A stretch of 6,512 bases of DNA from Saprospiraceae bacterium. Its GTDB lineage: Bacteria; Bacteroidota; Bacteroidia; Chitinophagales; Saprospiraceae. The notes under the pieces were generated by a model, which was not told where the DNA came from, ran no database searches, and worked only from the letters and a program-made list of their open reading frames with translations. Location of the stretch: NCBI GenBank assembly GCA_016787375.1, contig JAEUUM010000045.1, positions 1 to 6,512 on the forward strand, in the 5' to 3' direction. A program made the translations under genes and the position numbers. Below, in pieces: positions 6,070 to 6,512 of this stretch. Each line of letters begins with the position of its first letter. Position 1 is the first letter of the stretch.

Positions 6070-6293
6070 TGGAATCATCTCAAAATAAAGAAAATACCAA
6101 AATGAGTGGTAGTAAAATCAAATTCTATAAAAATTTTGAAGAGCTGAAGGAAGAAGAAGCTAAATATATACAGAGTACTGATCTATTAACCAGAGTAAAA
6201 AATACGATGGACTTGATCAGAAGAGTTTATGGTGATCGGCCTCTATCAACGAATTTATCGAAAAGGATCACGTTTAAAACCATAACATTGTGA
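6069..6293 (+). CDS. Small charged protein, likely partner of the downstream nucleotidyltransferase
   Basis: This is a 74-aa, Lys/Glu-rich protein with no signal peptide or membrane segment. After a polar N-terminal tail, KIKFYKNFEELKEEEAKYI (16-34) and the helix TRVKNTMDLIRRVYG (41-55) lead to a basic end SKRITFKTI. The pattern (K-x-F-x-x-FEE, then a helix ending in IRRVYG and a short SKRI.FK tail) resembles the small proteins I recall ahead of nucleotidyltransferase genes in Bacteroidota, where the pair is often called toxin-antitoxin-like. No enzyme motif is visible. Its ATG overlaps the cas9 stop (TAATG), with GGAG four bases upstream, and its own stop overlaps the GTG of the next gene, which suggests translational coupling through all three. 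A second ATG at 6102 (Met12) is a possible start that removes the polar tail. The biochemical role is unknown; antitoxin or binding partner is an inference. Confidence 0.7.
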   Translation: MESSQNKENTKMSGSKIKFYKNFEELKEEEAKYIQSTDLLTRVKNTMDLIRRVYGDRPLSTNLSKRITFKTITL

Positions 6294-6512
6294 ATATTTT
6301 CTTTTCGGAGCATTTACTGATAATAAAACAACTTCAAACTTACCAGGTGAGATTTTTGTTAATTGGTGGTTATGCAGTGATTTTTCATGGGTATAATCGA
6401 ACCACCGGTGATATGGATATCTGGATCGACCCGGACGAAGAAAATAAATCTAAGTTTATTGCTTGTCTGTTTGAGCTTGAATACAGACAGGAGGATATTG
6501 ACTACCTGAGGT
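6290..6512 (+). CDS. Nucleotidyltransferase (AbiEii/MNT-like fold), 5' part, cut by window edge
   Basis: The first 74 residues are visible. They carry the polymerase-beta-type nucleotidyltransferase signature: LLIGGYAVIFHGY (23-35) with the Gly-Gly at 26-27, then TTGDMDIWIDP (38-48) with metal-binding D41 and D43. This fold transfers a nucleotide to protein, RNA or small-molecule targets. Its relatives include the AbiEii toxins of phage abortive infection and MNT-type antitoxins, and the third acidic residue should lie past the window end. The GTG at 6290 is the first plausible start after an in-frame stop at 6275-6277. It overlaps the stop of the 74-aa gene (GTGA), typical of a coupled two-gene module. 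It could be toxin or antitoxin, or act on tRNA or a partner protein; the sequence shown does not decide. Confidence 0.85.
   Translation, partial: MNIFFSEHLLIIKQLQTYQVRFLLIGGYAVIFHGYNRTTGDMDIWIDPDEENKSKFIACLFELEYRQEDIDYLR

Noticed and set aside
6069..6293. Anti-CRISPR protein or Csn2/Cas2 replacement encoded by the 74-aa gene
   Set aside because: The sequence shows no resemblance to Cas2 or Csn2, and its overlap with the nucleotidyltransferase gene fits a partner of that enzyme better; an anti-CRISPR role has no support.

Overview
The window looks like a Bacteroidota (Bacteroidetes) chromosome segment. The DNA is AT-rich, genes start without a Shine-Dalgarno sequence or with a weak one, and several upstream regions carry the -33 TTTG/TTG and -7 TAnnTTTG promoter pattern known from this phylum. 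The encoded Ffh, HIRAN protein and Cas9 also read like Bacteroidota versions. Genus and species cannot be told from the sequence.

Layout. Bases 1-443 (minus) are the 5' part of ffh, the SRP54 GTPase of protein targeting, a housekeeping gene. A 284-base divergent intergenic region follows, with a good ffh promoter match and a perfect 7-bp inverted repeat just ahead of the next gene. Then come a 300-aa WYL-family transcription regulator (728-1630, plus) and a small HIRAN-domain protein (1670-2062, plus). The 155 bases between the HIRAN gene and cas9 encode, on the minus strand, what I read as the tracrRNA: promoter, anti-repeat, nexus hairpin and a GNRA-capped terminator hairpin. cas9 itself (2218-6069, plus; 1283 aa) has all RuvC and HNH catalytic residues. 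It is joined by a 1-base stop/start overlap to a 74-aa ORF, which in turn overlaps the start of a nucleotidyltransferase gene that runs off the window. The last two resemble a toxin-antitoxin-like or defence nucleotidyltransferase pair.

How it fits together. Cas9 plus tracrRNA is the effector half of a type II CRISPR system, probably II-C-like. No CRISPR array, cas1, cas2, csn2 or cas4 lies in the window, and the place right after cas9 where cas1 is often found is taken by the nucleotidyltransferase pair. The most interesting feature is the compact cas9/tracrRNA intergenic region. The tracrRNA promoter sits within a few bases of the cas9 start codon, and the best cas9 promoter candidate lies beyond the tracrRNA terminator, so the cas9 leader would be antisense to the whole tracrRNA. 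The tracrRNA also contains an internal copy of the predicted repeat start that can pair with its own anti-repeat. The WYL regulator and HIRAN protein are plausible defence-island neighbours, but no direct link to Cas9 is visible. The cas9 region is clearly more AT-rich than ffh, WYL and HIRAN on sampled lines, which suggests acquired DNA beside a core gene.
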